Below, in pieces: positions 1 to 9,506 of a DNA stretch of 64,000 bases (the first letter of the stretch is position 1; every line of letters starts with the position of its first letter). Location of the stretch: the NCBI GenBank assembly GCA_018241505.1, contig JAFEDS010000017.1, positions 1-64,000 on the forward strand, given 5' to 3'. This DNA comes from Pseudomonadota bacterium (GTDB taxonomy: Bacteria > Pseudomonadota > Gammaproteobacteria > Steroidobacterales > Steroidobacteraceae). The translations under genes were made by a program, and so were the position numbers. The notes under the pieces are model-generated. The model saw only the letters and a program-made list of their open reading frames with translations. It made no database searches and was not told where the DNA came from.

Positions 1-747
1 CACCGGCATGGTGAGCGCGCCCATCGACTCCGGCTCGTCCATCTCGCCGTCGCCGAGAAAGGCCCACACCTTCTGATCCGACGGTTTCGCCAGGCCGCGA
101 TGCTCCAGGTAGCGAATGAAGCGCGCCTGGAAAATGGCCATCATCGGACCGAGTCCCATGGACACGGTGGGGAACTGCCAGAAATCGGGCATCAGCCACG
201 GGTGCGGATACGAGGACAGTCCAATTCCCGGCGCCCCGGCTTCCTGGCGGAAGTGGCGCAACTGCTCTTCGGTCAAACGGCCTTCGAGGTAGGCACGCGC
301 ATAAATACCCGGGGACGAATGGCCCTGCATGAAGACCATGTCACCCGGATGCTTGTCGGACTGCGCGCGCCAGAAGTGATTGAAACCCACTTCATACAAA
401 GTCGCGGACGAGGCATAGCTCGACAGGTGTCCGCCGTATTCGGATGAGACACGATTGGCTTGCACGACCATCGCCATCGCATTCCAGCGGAAATACGCCT
501 CGATACGACGCTCCAGGGCGCGGTTGCCCGGATACTCCGGTTCGCGTCCGGTGGGAATGCTGTTGACGTACGCAGTGTTCGGCTTGAACGGCAGGTATGC
601 GCCGCTGCGCCGCGTGTAGTCGATGAGCCGTTCCAGGATGAAGTGCGCGCGTTCTGCGCCATGTGTCTTCAGTAGCGAGTCAATGGACTCGAGCCACTCC
701 TGAGTTTCAACGGGGTCGAGATCGTCCAGCTTTGGAATATCAGTCAT
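1..747 (-). CDS. aceE: Pyruvate dehydrogenase E1 component, N-terminal part (cut by window edge)
   Basis: Thiamine-diphosphate E1 subunit of the pyruvate dehydrogenase complex, which decarboxylates pyruvate and passes the acetyl group to E2. The 249 visible residues, starting [12 protein letters not shown], match the homodimeric AceE family: [20 protein letters not shown], then [37 protein letters not shown], and the start of the TPP-binding motif [10 protein letters not shown] near residues 232-241. Family members are about 890 aa, so roughly 70% lies beyond position 1. The ATG at 747 is the family-like start. This is the E. coli-type single-chain E1, unrelated to the fused E1 alpha/beta near 61-63 kb. 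Confidence 0.95.
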   Translation of the reverse strand, partial: MTDIPKLDDLDPVETQEWLESIDSLLKTHGAERAHFILERLIDYTRRSGAYLPFKPNTAYVNSIPTGREPEYPGNRALERRIEAYFRWNAMAMVVQANRVSSEYGGHLSSYASSATLYEVGFNHFWRAQSDKHPGDMVFMQGHSSPGIYARAYLEGRLTEEQLRHFRQEAGAPGIGLSSYPHPWLMPDFWQFPTVSMGLGPMMAIFQARFIRYLEHRGLAKPSDQKVWAFLGDGEMDEPESMGALTMPV

Positions 748-1138
748 ACGGTTTGCTCGAGCCTACTGTGCTGCTTCGCGCGACATATGAGGGTGGAGGC
801 CTCGGAGAGTGTCGCGGGCTTGCTTACCGGGGCAGCGGGTTGGCCGCTCCTGGGACAAAAATAAAATGTGGAAAATAGAATAAGATGCGCCGGCAGCAAC
901 GTACGTATGCGAGAGAAATTCGCGCCTACACAAGCGGCGCAATGATCCGGTTTTCACTCGCGATGGTCAAGCAAGGTTCAGTCTGGGGTATATGGGTGTG
1001 AGTGCGAGCAGAGCGAATTCTCGGGGGCGTTCAAAGCGCCGCACAGGCAGCCATACAAGGCGTTCAGGGGCGTCGTCCCTACTTCCAGCGTCCGAAATTC
1101 CTAAGGTCGTACAGACGGCCTCAGCGGACCCTGCGGAA
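748..1138. other. Intergenic region between aceE and the M17 peptidase
   Basis: About 390 bases hold the divergent 5' ends of aceE (leftward) and the aminopeptidase (rightward). An AT-rich patch near 858-890 could contain a promoter, but I could not fix -35/-10 boxes. The reading frame of the peptidase stays open upstream to an ATG at 992. Third-position GC between 992 and 1138 is close to 50%, well below the gene body, which argues that this part is not translated. Confidence 0.4.
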
Positions 1139-2575
1139 ATGGACGCGCTGCTCATAATTGTCCCAGATGCGCCCGCCGCTTCCGTCTTCGACCAGCTCCC
1201 GGAGAGCGAGCGCTGGCAGGAGCTGAACGAGCGACAAAAACCTTCCAAAGGTACCGTCCGTACCACCGTCCTCTCCAATCGCCGGCAGACACTTGCCGTG
1301 CTCGGATACATTGGGGCGGAGGCCAGCACTTTCGAGAGGCTGTCACTCGCGGGACGCATGTTCAAAGAGGTCTCAGCGCGCAATCCGCGCGACGTGGGCC
1401 TGATGTCCCTGGCGGGCGCCGCTTCGGCAGAAGCGCTGCTGGCAGCCGGATTCGCGGCGGCATTCCAGATGCCCGCGTATCGTTCCAAGTCAGACAACGA
1501 GCCTGGAATCGAGCGCTTCATTCTGTCTGGCGAGAGCGCCTTGGACCTGCCGCAGGCGACGGCAACAGCCCGGGGAACCAACCTCGTCCGCTGGCTGACC
1601 GCCTTGCCCCCTAACCTGCTCGACTCGCGGTCGTATCGCGACACCATTGCGAAGCTGGCGCGCAGTCACAAGCTCGGATTCAACTGGCACGACGAGCAGT
1701 CCCTCAAACGAGCGGGAGCCAACGCGTTCCTGGCTGTAGCGGCCGCCAACGCAACTCGTGACGCCGGCATAGCGCATCTGACCTACCGGCCCAAGGGAAG
1801 CAACAAGGGCAGCAAAGCGAGCAAGCCTGATATCGCCCTCGTTGGCAAGGGCATCCTGTTTGACACGGGCGGTGTCAACCTGAAGCCGCATCGATCGATG
1901 CTCGACATGCATACCGACATGTCAGGTAGCGCTGTGGCGTTGGCCACCCTGCTCGCTCTCGTCGAGTTGGAAGCGCCGATTGCGGTCGATGCGTGGCTGG
2001 CGATAACCGAGAACCAGATCGGACCCACGGCCTACCGGCCACAGGAAGTGGTCACGGCATCCAACGGTGTCACGATCCAGGTCATTCACACTGATGCGGA
2101 AGGCCGCATGGTGTTGGCCGATACGCTCGCCCTCGCCTGCAAAACTCAACCGCGCTTCATGATCGATTTCGCGACCTTGACGGGCGCCGCCGTCTATTCA
2201 CTGACGGAGCGAATGAGCGCGGTGCTCACGAACCGCGAGGCGCTCGCGCCGCTGTTGGTCGAAGCGGGACGCTCCAGCGGCGAGCGGGTCTGGAATTTCC
2301 CACTGGACAGCGATTTCGACAGCGACATCGAGAGCAAAGTCGCCGACGTTGCGCAGTGCAGTGTGGAAAGCAAGGGCGACCACATCCTGGCTACCCGTTT
2401 CCTGAATCGCTTCGTTGCCGAGGACATTGCCTGGGCGCACGTGGATCTGGCTGCCGCCACGCGGACCGGCGGGCTCGGTCATGTCAACACCGAAATTACG
2501 GGTTTCGGGGTGCGGTACGCCCTCGAGTTGATTTTGAAGCACAACATTCTCGGTGCCGCAGGGCTGCGTAAGTGA
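1139..2575 (+). CDS. Leucyl aminopeptidase family protein (peptidase M17)
   Basis: Cytosolic dimetal aminopeptidase that removes N-terminal residues from peptides. The C-terminal catalytic half shows the M17 ligands: Lys and Asp in [11 protein letters not shown], Asp in [12 protein letters not shown], and the signature [14 protein letters not shown] (family NTDAEGRL). At 478 aa from the ATG at 1139 it matches the shorter M17 branch rather than roughly 500-aa PepA. An alternative ATG at 992 adds 49 Ser/Arg-rich residues with atypical codon use and no recognisable homology, so I prefer 1139. Its stop overlaps the GTG start of pyrC (GTGA), implying translational coupling. Confidence 0.88.
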   Translation: MDALLIIVPDAPAASVFDQLPESERWQELNERQKPSKGTVRTTVLSNRRQTLAVLGYIGAEASTFERLSLAGRMFKEVSARNPRDVGLMSLAGAASAEALLAAGFAAAFQMPAYRSKSDNEPGIERFILSGESALDLPQATATARGTNLVRWLTALPPNLLDSRSYRDTIAKLARSHKLGFNWHDEQSLKRAGANAFLAVAAANATRDAGIAHLTYRPKGSNKGSKASKPDIALVGKGILFDTGGVNLKPHRSMLDMHTDMSGSAVALATLLALVELEAPIAVDAWLAITENQIGPTAYRPQEVVTASNGVTIQVIHTDAEGRMVLADTLALACKTQPRFMIDFATLTGAAVYSLTERMSAVLTNREALAPLLVEAGRSSGERVWNFPLDSDFDSDIESKVADVAQCSVESKGDHILATRFLNRFVAEDIAWAHVDLAAATRTGGLGHVNTEITGFGVRYALELILKHNILGAAGLRK

Positions 2576-3606
2576 CTTCGCTGACCATCCGGCGGCCCGA
2601 CGACTGGCACCTGCATCTGCGCGATGGTGACGCCTTGCGTGCGGTGCTGCCTCATACGGCAGCGCAGTTTGCGCGCGCGATTGTCATGCCCAACCTGAAA
2701 CCGCCCGTCACGACGACGGGACAGGCACTGGCTTACAAGCGGCGGATCATCGAGGCTCTGCCGTCAGGCTCCAAATTCGAGCCCCTGATGACGTTGTATC
2801 TGACTGACCGCACCGATCCCACCGAAGTGGAAAAGGCTCGGGCCAGCGGCGCGGTCCATGGGTTCAAGCTCTACCCGGCCGGCGCCACCACGAACTCCGA
2901 TTCGGGTGTCACCGACATCCGCAGAGTCGACTCGGTGCTGGCGCGCATGGCTGAGCTCGGTGTCGTCCTGCAGGTTCATGGCGAAGTCACGGACCCGAAC
3001 ATCGATGTGTTTGACCGCGAGGCACGCTTCATTGGCGCCGTGTTGGCACCGGTGATTGAACGGTATCCCAATCTTCGCGTGGTGTTTGAGCACATAACGA
3101 CGCGGGAGGCAGTTGAATTCGTGCGTGGAGCGCGCAAGGGCGTGGCTGCGACCATCACTCCGCAACACCTGCTCATGAACCGCAATGCATTGTTTACCGG
3201 CGGCATTCGCCCGCATCATTACTGTCTGCCGGTGCTGAAAACGGAAACCGACCGCCGCGCGCTGCTGGAGGCAATCGCGAGCGGTGACCCCCGTTTTTTC
3301 CTGGGAACGGACAGCGCGCCCCACGCTCGACACACCAAGGAAGCCTTCTGCGGTTGCGCGGGAATCTATTCGGCGCATGCCGCAATAGAGCTCTACGCGG
3401 AAGCATTTGAAGCGGCCGGCGCACTGGCACAGCTCAATGGATTTGCATCCGAACACGGCGCCGCGTTTTATGGCTTGCCATATAACGAAGGCACAGTCAC
3501 CCTAACGAAGGAATCCTGGGATGTGCCGGCTTCGTACCGGTTCGGGTCGGATGAGCTGGTGCCCCTGCGCGCTGGAGAAAAGGTACTTTGGCGCGTCGCG
3601 CAATGA
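2572..3606 (+). CDS. pyrC: Dihydroorotase
   Basis: Third step of de novo pyrimidine synthesis: reversible cyclisation of N-carbamoyl-aspartate to dihydroorotate, a binuclear zinc cytosolic enzyme. The 344-aa length and sequence match the type II (E. coli PyrC) class. Metal-binding HLHLRD sits at residues 13-18, MPNLKPP follows, the Lys in FKLYPAGAT is the expected carbamylated ligand, and [10 protein letters not shown] carries the catalytic Asp. GTG start overlaps the preceding stop. pyrC followed by rnt is a conserved pair in Pseudomonas and Xanthomonas relatives. Confidence 0.96.
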   Translation: MTSLTIRRPDDWHLHLRDGDALRAVLPHTAAQFARAIVMPNLKPPVTTTGQALAYKRRIIEALPSGSKFEPLMTLYLTDRTDPTEVEKARASGAVHGFKLYPAGATTNSDSGVTDIRRVDSVLARMAELGVVLQVHGEVTDPNIDVFDREARFIGAVLAPVIERYPNLRVVFEHITTREAVEFVRGARKGVAATITPQHLLMNRNALFTGGIRPHHYCLPVLKTETDRRALLEAIASGDPRFFLGTDSAPHARHTKEAFCGCAGIYSAHAAIELYAEAFEAAGALAQLNGFASEHGAAFYGLPYNEGTVTLTKESWDVPASYRFGSDELVPLRAGEKVLWRVAQ

Positions 3607-3616
3607 GAGAGTGTCA

Positions 3617-4444
3617 ATGAGCGACGCTGATTCAATCGTCGCCGTGGAGAAGACGGCGACCGCATGCGCATCCGCATCAGGGCCGGAATCAGCCCTGGTG
3701 GTTGAGACGACGACCGTTGTGGTCGAGACCGCCGCGCCGATACCAACGGCACCCACCGTTGCCGCCCTCATGTCACGCCGATTCCGCGGCTTCCTGCCCG
3801 TCGTGATCGACGTTGAAACCGGCGGCTTTCACTCCTCCACGGACGCACTGCTCGAGATCGCGGCCGTGCTCATTGACATCGAACCAGACGGCACGTTGAA
3901 ACGCGGCGCGACGCACAGCTTTCATGTCAAACCATTTGAAGGCGCGCGGCTGGATCCCGCCGCATTGGCGATTACGGGTATCGATCCTTTCCACCCGCTG
4001 CGCCCCGCGCTGCCGGAGAAGGATGCGCTGGGCCGAATTTTCCGTGAGATCCGCCACGCCATACACAGTTACAACTGCCGCCGCGCGATTCTTGTTGGTC
4101 ACAACGCGGCGTTTGATCTTGGATTTCTAAATGCAGCGGTCACACGCGCCGACGTGAAGAGGAACCCGTTCCATCCGTTTTCGTGCTTTGACACTGCAAC
4201 GCTGGCGGGCGCCGCGTTGGGACAGACGGTGCTTGCGAAGGCGCTTGCTGTCGCGGGCCTGCAATGGGATCCCAGCAACGCGCATTCAGCATCCTACGAT
4301 GCTGAAAAGACAGCCGACATGTTTTGCCTCATCTGCAACCGGCTGAGCAATAGCTTCCAGGATGCGCAGAATCGGGCGCGGGCAATGGGATGGATCAGCG
4401 CAACCGCCCCACCTGCAACAGATGAGGGCGCGCCGGAAGACTAG
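3617..4444 (+). CDS. rnt: Ribonuclease T
   Basis: DEDDh 3'-5' exoribonuclease that trims tRNA and other stable RNA 3' ends. Residues from about 54 on follow E. coli RNase T closely: [17 protein letters not shown] (exo I, Asp/Glu), [22 protein letters not shown] (exo II), [17 protein letters not shown] (a signature stretch), [10 protein letters not shown] and [11 protein letters not shown] (exo III, His and Asp). The ATG at 3617 lies 10 bp after pyrC. The frame is open further upstream, but that part overlaps pyrC. Unlike E. coli RNase T, about 50 extra N-terminal residues rich in Ala, Thr and Val precede the fold, with a repeated VVET pattern of unknown role. Confidence 0.94.
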   Translation: MSDADSIVAVEKTATACASASGPESALVVETTTVVVETAAPIPTAPTVAALMSRRFRGFLPVVIDVETGGFHSSTDALLEIAAVLIDIEPDGTLKRGATHSFHVKPFEGARLDPAALAITGIDPFHPLRPALPEKDALGRIFREIRHAIHSYNCRRAILVGHNAAFDLGFLNAAVTRADVKRNPFHPFSCFDTATLAGAALGQTVLAKALAVAGLQWDPSNAHSASYDAEKTADMFCLICNRLSNSFQDAQNRARAMGWISATAPPATDEGAPED

Positions 4445-4477
4445 CGGCCGCTGCGAGTGGACAAGAACCCGGGTTCC

Positions 4478-4531
4478 GCGCGGCCAGTGCCGCGCCAATA
4501 GAACCAGGGCGCGGCCAGTGCCGCGCCAATA
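4478..4531. repeat. Two copies of a 23-bp hairpin-forming repeat between rnt and grxD
   Basis: GCGCGGCCAGTGCCGCGCC followed by AATA occurs at 4478-4500 and again at 4509-4531, 31 bp apart. The similarity extends left through a GAACC(C/A)GGG box. Each copy is a perfect 7-bp inverted repeat (GCGCGGC/GCCGCGC) around a CAGT loop. The position, between the convergent ends of rnt and grxD, suits a bidirectional terminator or a REP-like element. There is no T-tract, so intrinsic termination is uncertain. Confidence 0.7.
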
Positions 4532-4533
4532 AA

Positions 4534-4857
4534 CTAGGCGGCTACGGCGCCAGCCTCTGACAACACCTTCTTCAGCTCGCCGCTGCGATACATCTCGAGC
4601 GCGATATCGCAGCCGCCGAGCAGCTCACCGTTAACATAAAGCTGTGGGTAGGTGGGCCAGTTCGAGTAGCGCTTGAGCGCTTCGCGCATTTCGGGCTCTT
4701 CAAAAATATTGATGTGCTTGAAGTCCGCGCCCACGGCACGCAGGGCGGCGACGGTCTGGGCCGAGAATCCGCACTGGGGAAAATCGGGTGTCCCCTTCAT
4801 GAACAGCACCACGGGGCTCGAGTTGAGCTCCGATTTGATCTTCTCGACAACGTCCAT
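4534..4857 (-). CDS. grxD: Monothiol glutaredoxin (Grx4 type)
   Basis: Small CGFS glutaredoxin that binds a glutathione-ligated [2Fe-2S] cluster and serves Fe-S delivery and iron sensing. The 107 residues show KGTPDFPQCGFSAQTV (CGFS near residue 30), NWPTYPQLYVNGELLGGCDI and the family C-terminus. The ATG at 4857 follows a good CAGGAG ribosome-binding site. A longer frame to 4896 adds 13 residues without homology. The upstream neighbour on the same strand is the DUF1289 gene. Confidence 0.95.
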   Translation of the reverse strand: MDVVEKIKSELNSSPVVLFMKGTPDFPQCGFSAQTVAALRAVGADFKHINIFEEPEMREALKRYSNWPTYPQLYVNGELLGGCDIALEMYRSGELKKVLSEAGAVAA

Positions 4858-4871
4858 CGCTTGACTCCTGG

Positions 4872-5072
4872 CTAACCAATCTGGGCATCGCGCCACGCGC
4901 GCCGCACCTTCAATTCATCTATCAATTGCCACTGCTCGGTGGCGCTCATCGACAACCAGCGGCCAATTTCCGCGCCGGTCCGCAAGCATCCAGCACAGAA
5001 GCCTTGGCCGTCCAGTGTACAGACCTTGGTGCAGGGCGAGGCGGGTCCCGAATTACTCTTCAGTTCTGGCAT
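4872..5072 (-). CDS. DUF1289 family small Cys-rich protein
   Basis: 66-residue protein beginning MPELKSNSGPASPCTKVC. It has the DUF1289 pattern of four cysteines (SPCTKVC, then GFCAGC) followed by RTGAEIGRWLSM and a short basic tail. The cysteines look like a metal or Fe-S site, but no function is established for the family. The ATG at 5072 gives the usual family length. The longer frame to 5276 is antisense to the next gene. Its stop is 14 bp before grxD, so the two are probably co-transcribed, which fits a redox or Fe-S link. Confidence 0.8.
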   Translation of the reverse strand: MPELKSNSGPASPCTKVCTLDGQGFCAGCLRTGAEIGRWLSMSATEQWQLIDELKVRRAWRDAQIG

Positions 5073-5124
5073 ACTGCTGAGACCAAGAATAAGTGCATTC
5101 ATCTGCCACCGCGAGGGAGCTGTC

Positions 5125-5736
5125 ATGAATCCGCTCACGTCCGTCAAAGGCGCAATCGTTACAGGCGTAATTCTGGCATTGCTGATCATCGTCGGCATAG
5201 CCGAGATGGGGTCGGCGGGACTCCACTTCAATGAGCCGAGCCTTGCACGCTGGATACACATTCTCTCCGGAATCATGTGGATCGGCCTGCTCTATTACTT
5301 CAATGTGGTGCAGGTACCCGGCCTGGCCGCAGCGGCAGCCGATAAGGGCGGCCCAGGCGGAGCCGGGGTCACGAAGTACATCGCACCGCGCGCCCTGCTC
5401 TGGTTTCGTTGGGGTGCGGTGGCGACCTGGTTCACCGGCTTCTGGTATCTGGCCTATGGTCATCAGTTCATGAATGCGCTGACGCTCGGGGGCGGCGGGC
5501 ACGACCGATATGGGTTGATTATCGGCCTGGGCATGTGGCTCGGGACCATCATGCTCTTCAATGTGTGGGTCCTGATTTGGCCCAATCAGAAGAAAATTCT
5601 GGGACTGGTCGCTGCGACCGACGAAGAGAAGGCCAAAGCGCGCAAGGTGGCTTCGCTGGCTTCACGAACGAATTTCGCGCTGTCGATTCCGCTCATCCTG
5701 TGCATGGGCTCGGCGACGCACGGCCTGCCATTCTAG
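5125..5736 (+). CDS. PuuD-like membrane protein (urate oxidase N-terminal domain, PF06181)
   Basis: 203-aa integral membrane protein with hydrophobic segments near residues 10-30 (IVTGVILALLIIVGIAEMG), 45-60 (ILSGIMWIGLLYYF), about 95-110, 130-150 and a C-terminal one. The motif WIHILSGIMWIGLLYYFN contains the conserved His of the membrane half of urate hydroxylase PuuD. Full PuuD carries a C-terminal cytochrome c; this stand-alone version lacks it, as do many proteobacterial homologues, some of which are misnamed NusG-like. The ATG at 5125 follows GAGGGAGCT. True urate activity is unproven. The start region lies about 50 bp from the divergent DUF1289 gene. Confidence 0.75.
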   Translation: MNPLTSVKGAIVTGVILALLIIVGIAEMGSAGLHFNEPSLARWIHILSGIMWIGLLYYFNVVQVPGLAAAAADKGGPGGAGVTKYIAPRALLWFRWGAVATWFTGFWYLAYGHQFMNALTLGGGGHDRYGLIIGLGMWLGTIMLFNVWVLIWPNQKKILGLVAATDEEKAKARKVASLASRTNFALSIPLILCMGSATHGLPF

Positions 5737-5740
5737 GGCA

Positions 5741-5792
5741 GCGCGGGCGCTATCCCCGCTTGGGGACGCTATCCCCAGTGGGGGCACCGCGC
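5741..5792 (+). other. Possible three-way-junction RNA upstream of nadC, built on a 19-bp tandem repeat
   Basis: CGCTATCCCC occurs at 5748-5757 and 5767-5776. Each copy opens a hairpin: TCCCC-GCTT-GGGGA at 5753-5766 and CCCC-AGT-GGGG at 5773-5783. The pair is enclosed by GCGCGG (5741-5746) and CCGCGC (5787-5792), which are complementary. The element lies between the PuuD-like stop (5736) and the nadC ATG (5805), so it could end one transcript or fold in the nadC leader. Confidence 0.45.
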
Positions 5793-5804
5793 TAATCTAC
5801 GCGG

Positions 5805-6653
5805 ATGCCCACACTCCCGACCGACCTCTCCCAGCAGATCGCCACAGCACTGGCTGAAGACATTGGCTCCGGCGACGTCACCGCCGAACTGGTCCCGGCT
5901 ACTCAGCACGTCACTGGCAAAGTAATCACCCGAGAAGCGGCGGTCATGGCCGGCCGGCCGTGGGTGACAGAGACGTTCCGCCAGCTCGACCCCGAAGTCC
6001 GGTTGACCTGGCACGCCAATGACGGCGATCGGATCACCCCCAACCAAACTTTATTCGAAGTTGCAGGGTTGGCGCGGCCCGTACTGACGGGTGAAAGAAC
6101 CGCCCTCAACTTCCTGCAGTTGTTGTCCGCCACCGCGACGGCAGCCCGGCGTTACGTCGATGCCATCGCTGGAACAGATTGCACAATCCTCGACACGAGG
6201 AAAACGCTTCCGGGTCTGCGGACGGCGCAGAAATACGCTGTCGTCTGCGGAGGCGCACAGAATCTCCGCATCGGCTTGTTCGACCAGGTGCTGATCAAGG
6301 AAAACCACATCGCCGCGGCGGGGTCGCTGTCGGGGGCCATTGCCGCGGGCCGGCGCGCGGCCGGCAAACGCAAGGTCGAAGTTGAAGTCGAGACCCTGGC
6401 GGAGTTTGAAGAAGCGCTGCGCGCCGCGCCGGACATCATCATGCTCGATGAGTTCAGTCTGGCGGATATGAAGACCGCGGTGGACATCAACAAATCGAAG
6501 GGGCGCCCGGTGATGGTGGAAGCTTCAGGGAGCGTCACCTTGGAGACGGTGAGAACAATCGCGGAAACGGGGGTTGATTACATCTCGGTCGGCAGCATCA
6601 CCAAACATGTGAAAGCCGTGGACCTGTCGATGCGGCTGGAATTCGTCTCTTAA
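5805..6653 (+). CDS. nadC: Nicotinate-nucleotide pyrophosphorylase (quinolinate phosphoribosyltransferase)
   Basis: Converts quinolinate and PRPP to nicotinate mononucleotide in de novo NAD synthesis. The 282 aa match NadC: EDIGSGDVTAELVP at the N-terminus, ERTALNFLQLLSATAT, the phosphate-binding DTRKTLPGLR, KYAVVCGG, LIKENHI, VEVEVE, and the C-terminal ETGVDYISVGSITKHV. The NHR triplet of E. coli NadC reads NLR here; this position varies between homologues. No nadA or nadB is nearby. The last 4 bp overlap the end of the convergent GGDEF-EAL gene. Confidence 0.95.
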   Translation: MPTLPTDLSQQIATALAEDIGSGDVTAELVPATQHVTGKVITREAAVMAGRPWVTETFRQLDPEVRLTWHANDGDRITPNQTLFEVAGLARPVLTGERTALNFLQLLSATATAARRYVDAIAGTDCTILDTRKTLPGLRTAQKYAVVCGGAQNLRIGLFDQVLIKENHIAAAGSLSGAIAAGRRAAGKRKVEVEVETLAEFEEALRAAPDIIMLDEFSLADMKTAVDINKSKGRPVMVEASGSVTLETVRTIAETGVDYISVGSITKHVKAVDLSMRLEFVS

Positions 6654-9328
6654 GCAACCTGCGACTTCAGAACCCGCTGAGGCTGCGCCACCCCATACCC
6701 CTGTGCGTAATCAACGCCCAGGCTCGTCAGCATCTGAATGATCTCGGCATTCTCGGCAAACTCGGCAATCGTCTGTTTGCCCGTGAGATGCCCGATCTCA
6801 TTGATCGACCGCACCATCTCGCGATCGATGGGATCCCGCAGGATCTCACGCACAAAGCTGCCGTCGATCTTGAGGAAATCCACAGGGAAGTGCTTGAGGT
6901 AACCGAACGACGACAGGCCGGTGCCGAAGTCATCGAGCGCGAATTTGCAGCCGAGCTCCTTGAGGGCCTGGATGAACCGGTTGGCCTGCGAGAAGCTGGC
7001 CACGGCGGCGGTCTCAGTAATCTCGAAGCAGATCTTCGAGGCGTCCAATCCGCAGCGATGGAACTGGTCAATGACAAAGGGCAGGAACTTGTCGTCGCCT
7101 AAGCTCTGGCCCGACAAGTTGATGGAGCACATCCCCAGACTCTGACGCTCATCGGCCTCCGAGACCAGCCAACGGAATGCATTCTCGATCACCCAGCGAT
7201 CGATCGCAGGAGTAATTCCGTAGCGTTCGGCGGCGGCAATGAAATCATTGGGAGCCACAATACGGCCCGCCTCGTCCTTCAACCGCAACAGCAGCTCGTA
7301 GTGGGCACCATGATCGACCCGCTGCAGCGGTTGGATAGCCATGCGGAACAACTCGAACCGGCCCTCTTCGAGAGCGGCATTGATACGAGCAGCCCACTGC
7401 ATCTCGCGACGCCGGCGCATCAACTCGATGTCATTCTCGGCAAAGCTGTGAACCCGGTTGCGGCCACCCTCTTTCGCCGCCTGACATGCACTGTCGGCCG
7501 CGGAGAGAATTGAGGCCACATCTTCGTTATCCGCCGTAATCGGAACCACGCCGATGCTGGCGCCGAGTCGGAACACGCGGTCTTCCCACGTGAATCTAAA
7601 CCCGCGCACACCCTCGCGAAGAGTCTCTGCCGTGCGCATCGCTTCATCGAGCGAGCAGCTCTCGAGCAGAATGCCAAACTCGTCACCACCGAGTCGGGAC
7701 AGCGTGTCGCGCCAACGAACTTTGGACTTCAGCAGCGCGCCAACCTGACCCAGGAGCGCATCACCCGCGCTATGACCGCAGGTGTCGTTGACGATCTTGA
7801 ATTGATCGATGTCGAGGTAGCAAAGCGCATACGATGCTTCGCGAGCCTTCGCGCTCTTGAGCGCACGTTCCAACCGACTCTCGAACTCACGTCGGTTGAC
7901 GAGGCCGGTCAGCAAGTCATGGCTGGCGTGATAGGACAGCCGGCGATTCAGCTCGCGCGATTCACTGACATCATGGAACACGAGAACGCCACCGGCCACA
8001 TGACCCGCTCCGTCGCGGATGGGAGCAGCGGTGCTCTCGACGTACAGCTCATTGCCATCGCGACGAATGAGCAGCATGGGACGGACTGATTTAATCGGCC
8101 GAATACGGCGGATCGCGACGCTCAACGGGTTCTCGAGCGGCTCGCAGGTCTCTTCATGGAATGCCCGGAAGATCTCTTCGACGGGTCTTCCCATCGCATC
8201 TTCCAGACGCCAACCCGTCAGCTCTTCCGCAACCGGGTTGATGTAGTCGATGGTGGACTGGGCATCCGTGGTGATGACGCCGTCGCCAATCGACTGGAGT
8301 GTAATCTGCGCGCTCTCCTTCTCACGGAACAGCGCTTCCTCGTAAATCTTACGCTCGGTGATATCGAGCTCGACGCCAACGAGCCGCAGCAGGCGCCCGT
8401 GCTTGTCCACGCGAGCCGTCGCCCGACTGCTGACCCATCGCCACTCGCCATTGCGATGACGCATTCGGTGAGTGCTCTCAAACGTAGTGGTTTTGCCCGC
8501 TACGTGGTCACGGATCGCAGCCTGCACGCGCGAAAGGTCGTCCGGGTGAACGAGGCTGCGCCAGTCTGGTGATCCGCGCATGTCATCATCGGCGTAGCCA
8601 AGCATCGCCTTCCAGCGTGGCGAGAAGTAGACCTCGTTGTTCTCGACGTCGAAGTCCCACAGGCCGTCGTTGGCGGACGCCTGAGACAGGTTCGTGCGCT
8701 CTTCCAGCTTGGCCAGACGCGCCTCAATGCGAATCCGCTCGAGGCCGGTCGCGAGGCTCGTGCCGATCAGCTTCATCAATAACTGCAGATTCACGTCCCA
8801 GGCACCACGCGGCATGGTGTGGGCGAGACCCAGGATCGCGGCAGGCTTGCCCTGCACTCGCAGACTCACGAGCAGTGACGATCCGATCTGCAGGTCCGCA
8901 AATTTGTGGGCTTCGGCCGTCTGCTCACGGCGCGGCGTGCTGGTGTCACGTAGCTCCGACAACCGCAAGTGATCCAGCCGCGCCTTCAGCCACGGGAACG
9001 AGTCGAGCGCCACCTCGCGCAGCCCTTCAGGGCGGCACTGGGCAAACGCACTTCGGGCAAGCTGCACATCTTCAATGACCAGCTCATCCGGGCGCAGCGA
9101 AATCAGGAACGCGCAATCGGTCGCCGTAGCCTCGCGAAGAAGCTCGAGATTGCGTCGAATGGTGTCGTCGATTTGATCGCGGCGCATGTTCTGGAAATCG
9201 ACGGCGATTTTCGTACACGCCACATCGAGTCCCAGTACCGGACGGGGAGCGCGCCCCGTCCACGCGTCCGCCGATAAAATGTCGGAAGCCGTGAACTCCG
9301 CTGGTTTATCCGGCGGCAGAGACGACAT
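6650..9328 (-). CDS. Sensor diguanylate cyclase/phosphodiesterase (GAF-PAS-PAS-GGDEF-EAL)
   Basis: 892-aa cytoplasmic cyclic-di-GMP enzyme without membrane segments. Order: GAF-like domain about 50-205, short helical linker, PAS about 215-330 (ending DITERK), PAS about 340-455, GGDEF about 465-625 and EAL about 640-885. The cyclase site is intact (RLGGDEFG near 547) with an inhibitory RxxD site (RWRD) five residues before it. The phosphodiesterase domain has YELLLRL in place of EAL, ITETAAV, LDDFGTGLSS and FLKIDGSFV, so both halves may be active. The ATG at 9328 follows GGAGGTCTCCCTTTC. Its ligand and output are unknown. Confidence 0.93.
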   Translation of the reverse strand: MSSLPPDKPAEFTASDILSADAWTGRAPRPVLGLDVACTKIAVDFQNMRRDQIDDTIRRNLELLREATATDCAFLISLRPDELVIEDVQLARSAFAQCRPEGLREVALDSFPWLKARLDHLRLSELRDTSTPRREQTAEAHKFADLQIGSSLLVSLRVQGKPAAILGLAHTMPRGAWDVNLQLLMKLIGTSLATGLERIRIEARLAKLEERTNLSQASANDGLWDFDVENNEVYFSPRWKAMLGYADDDMRGSPDWRSLVHPDDLSRVQAAIRDHVAGKTTTFESTHRMRHRNGEWRWVSSRATARVDKHGRLLRLVGVELDITERKIYEEALFREKESAQITLQSIGDGVITTDAQSTIDYINPVAEELTGWRLEDAMGRPVEEIFRAFHEETCEPLENPLSVAIRRIRPIKSVRPMLLIRRDGNELYVESTAAPIRDGAGHVAGGVLVFHDVSESRELNRRLSYHASHDLLTGLVNRREFESRLERALKSAKAREASYALCYLDIDQFKIVNDTCGHSAGDALLGQVGALLKSKVRWRDTLSRLGGDEFGILLESCSLDEAMRTAETLREGVRGFRFTWEDRVFRLGASIGVVPITADNEDVASILSAADSACQAAKEGGRNRVHSFAENDIELMRRRREMQWAARINAALEEGRFELFRMAIQPLQRVDHGAHYELLLRLKDEAGRIVAPNDFIAAAERYGITPAIDRWVIENAFRWLVSEADERQSLGMCSINLSGQSLGDDKFLPFVIDQFHRCGLDASKICFEITETAAVASFSQANRFIQALKELGCKFALDDFGTGLSSFGYLKHFPVDFLKIDGSFVREILRDPIDREMVRSINEIGHLTGKQTIAEFAENAEIIQMLTSLGVDYAQGYGVAQPQRVLKSQVA

Positions 9329-9506
9329 TGAAAGGGAGACCTCCCAAAAACCTACCGCAGAGTATCCGACCGGCGCTCCGCACGCTGTGACGCTGTCGGG
9401 GTTCGCGCTCGAATCGCTCTACGGTTTTATAACTAGTTGCACGCGATTCTCGCATACTAACGCAAGAACACAAGCTAACTTACTGTTCGACCACAAGTTA
9501 AGGACT

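Noticed and set aside
992-1138. ATG 992 as start of the M17 peptidase
   Set aside because: The 49 extra codons have low third-position GC and Ser/Arg-rich content without homology; kept only as an alternative.
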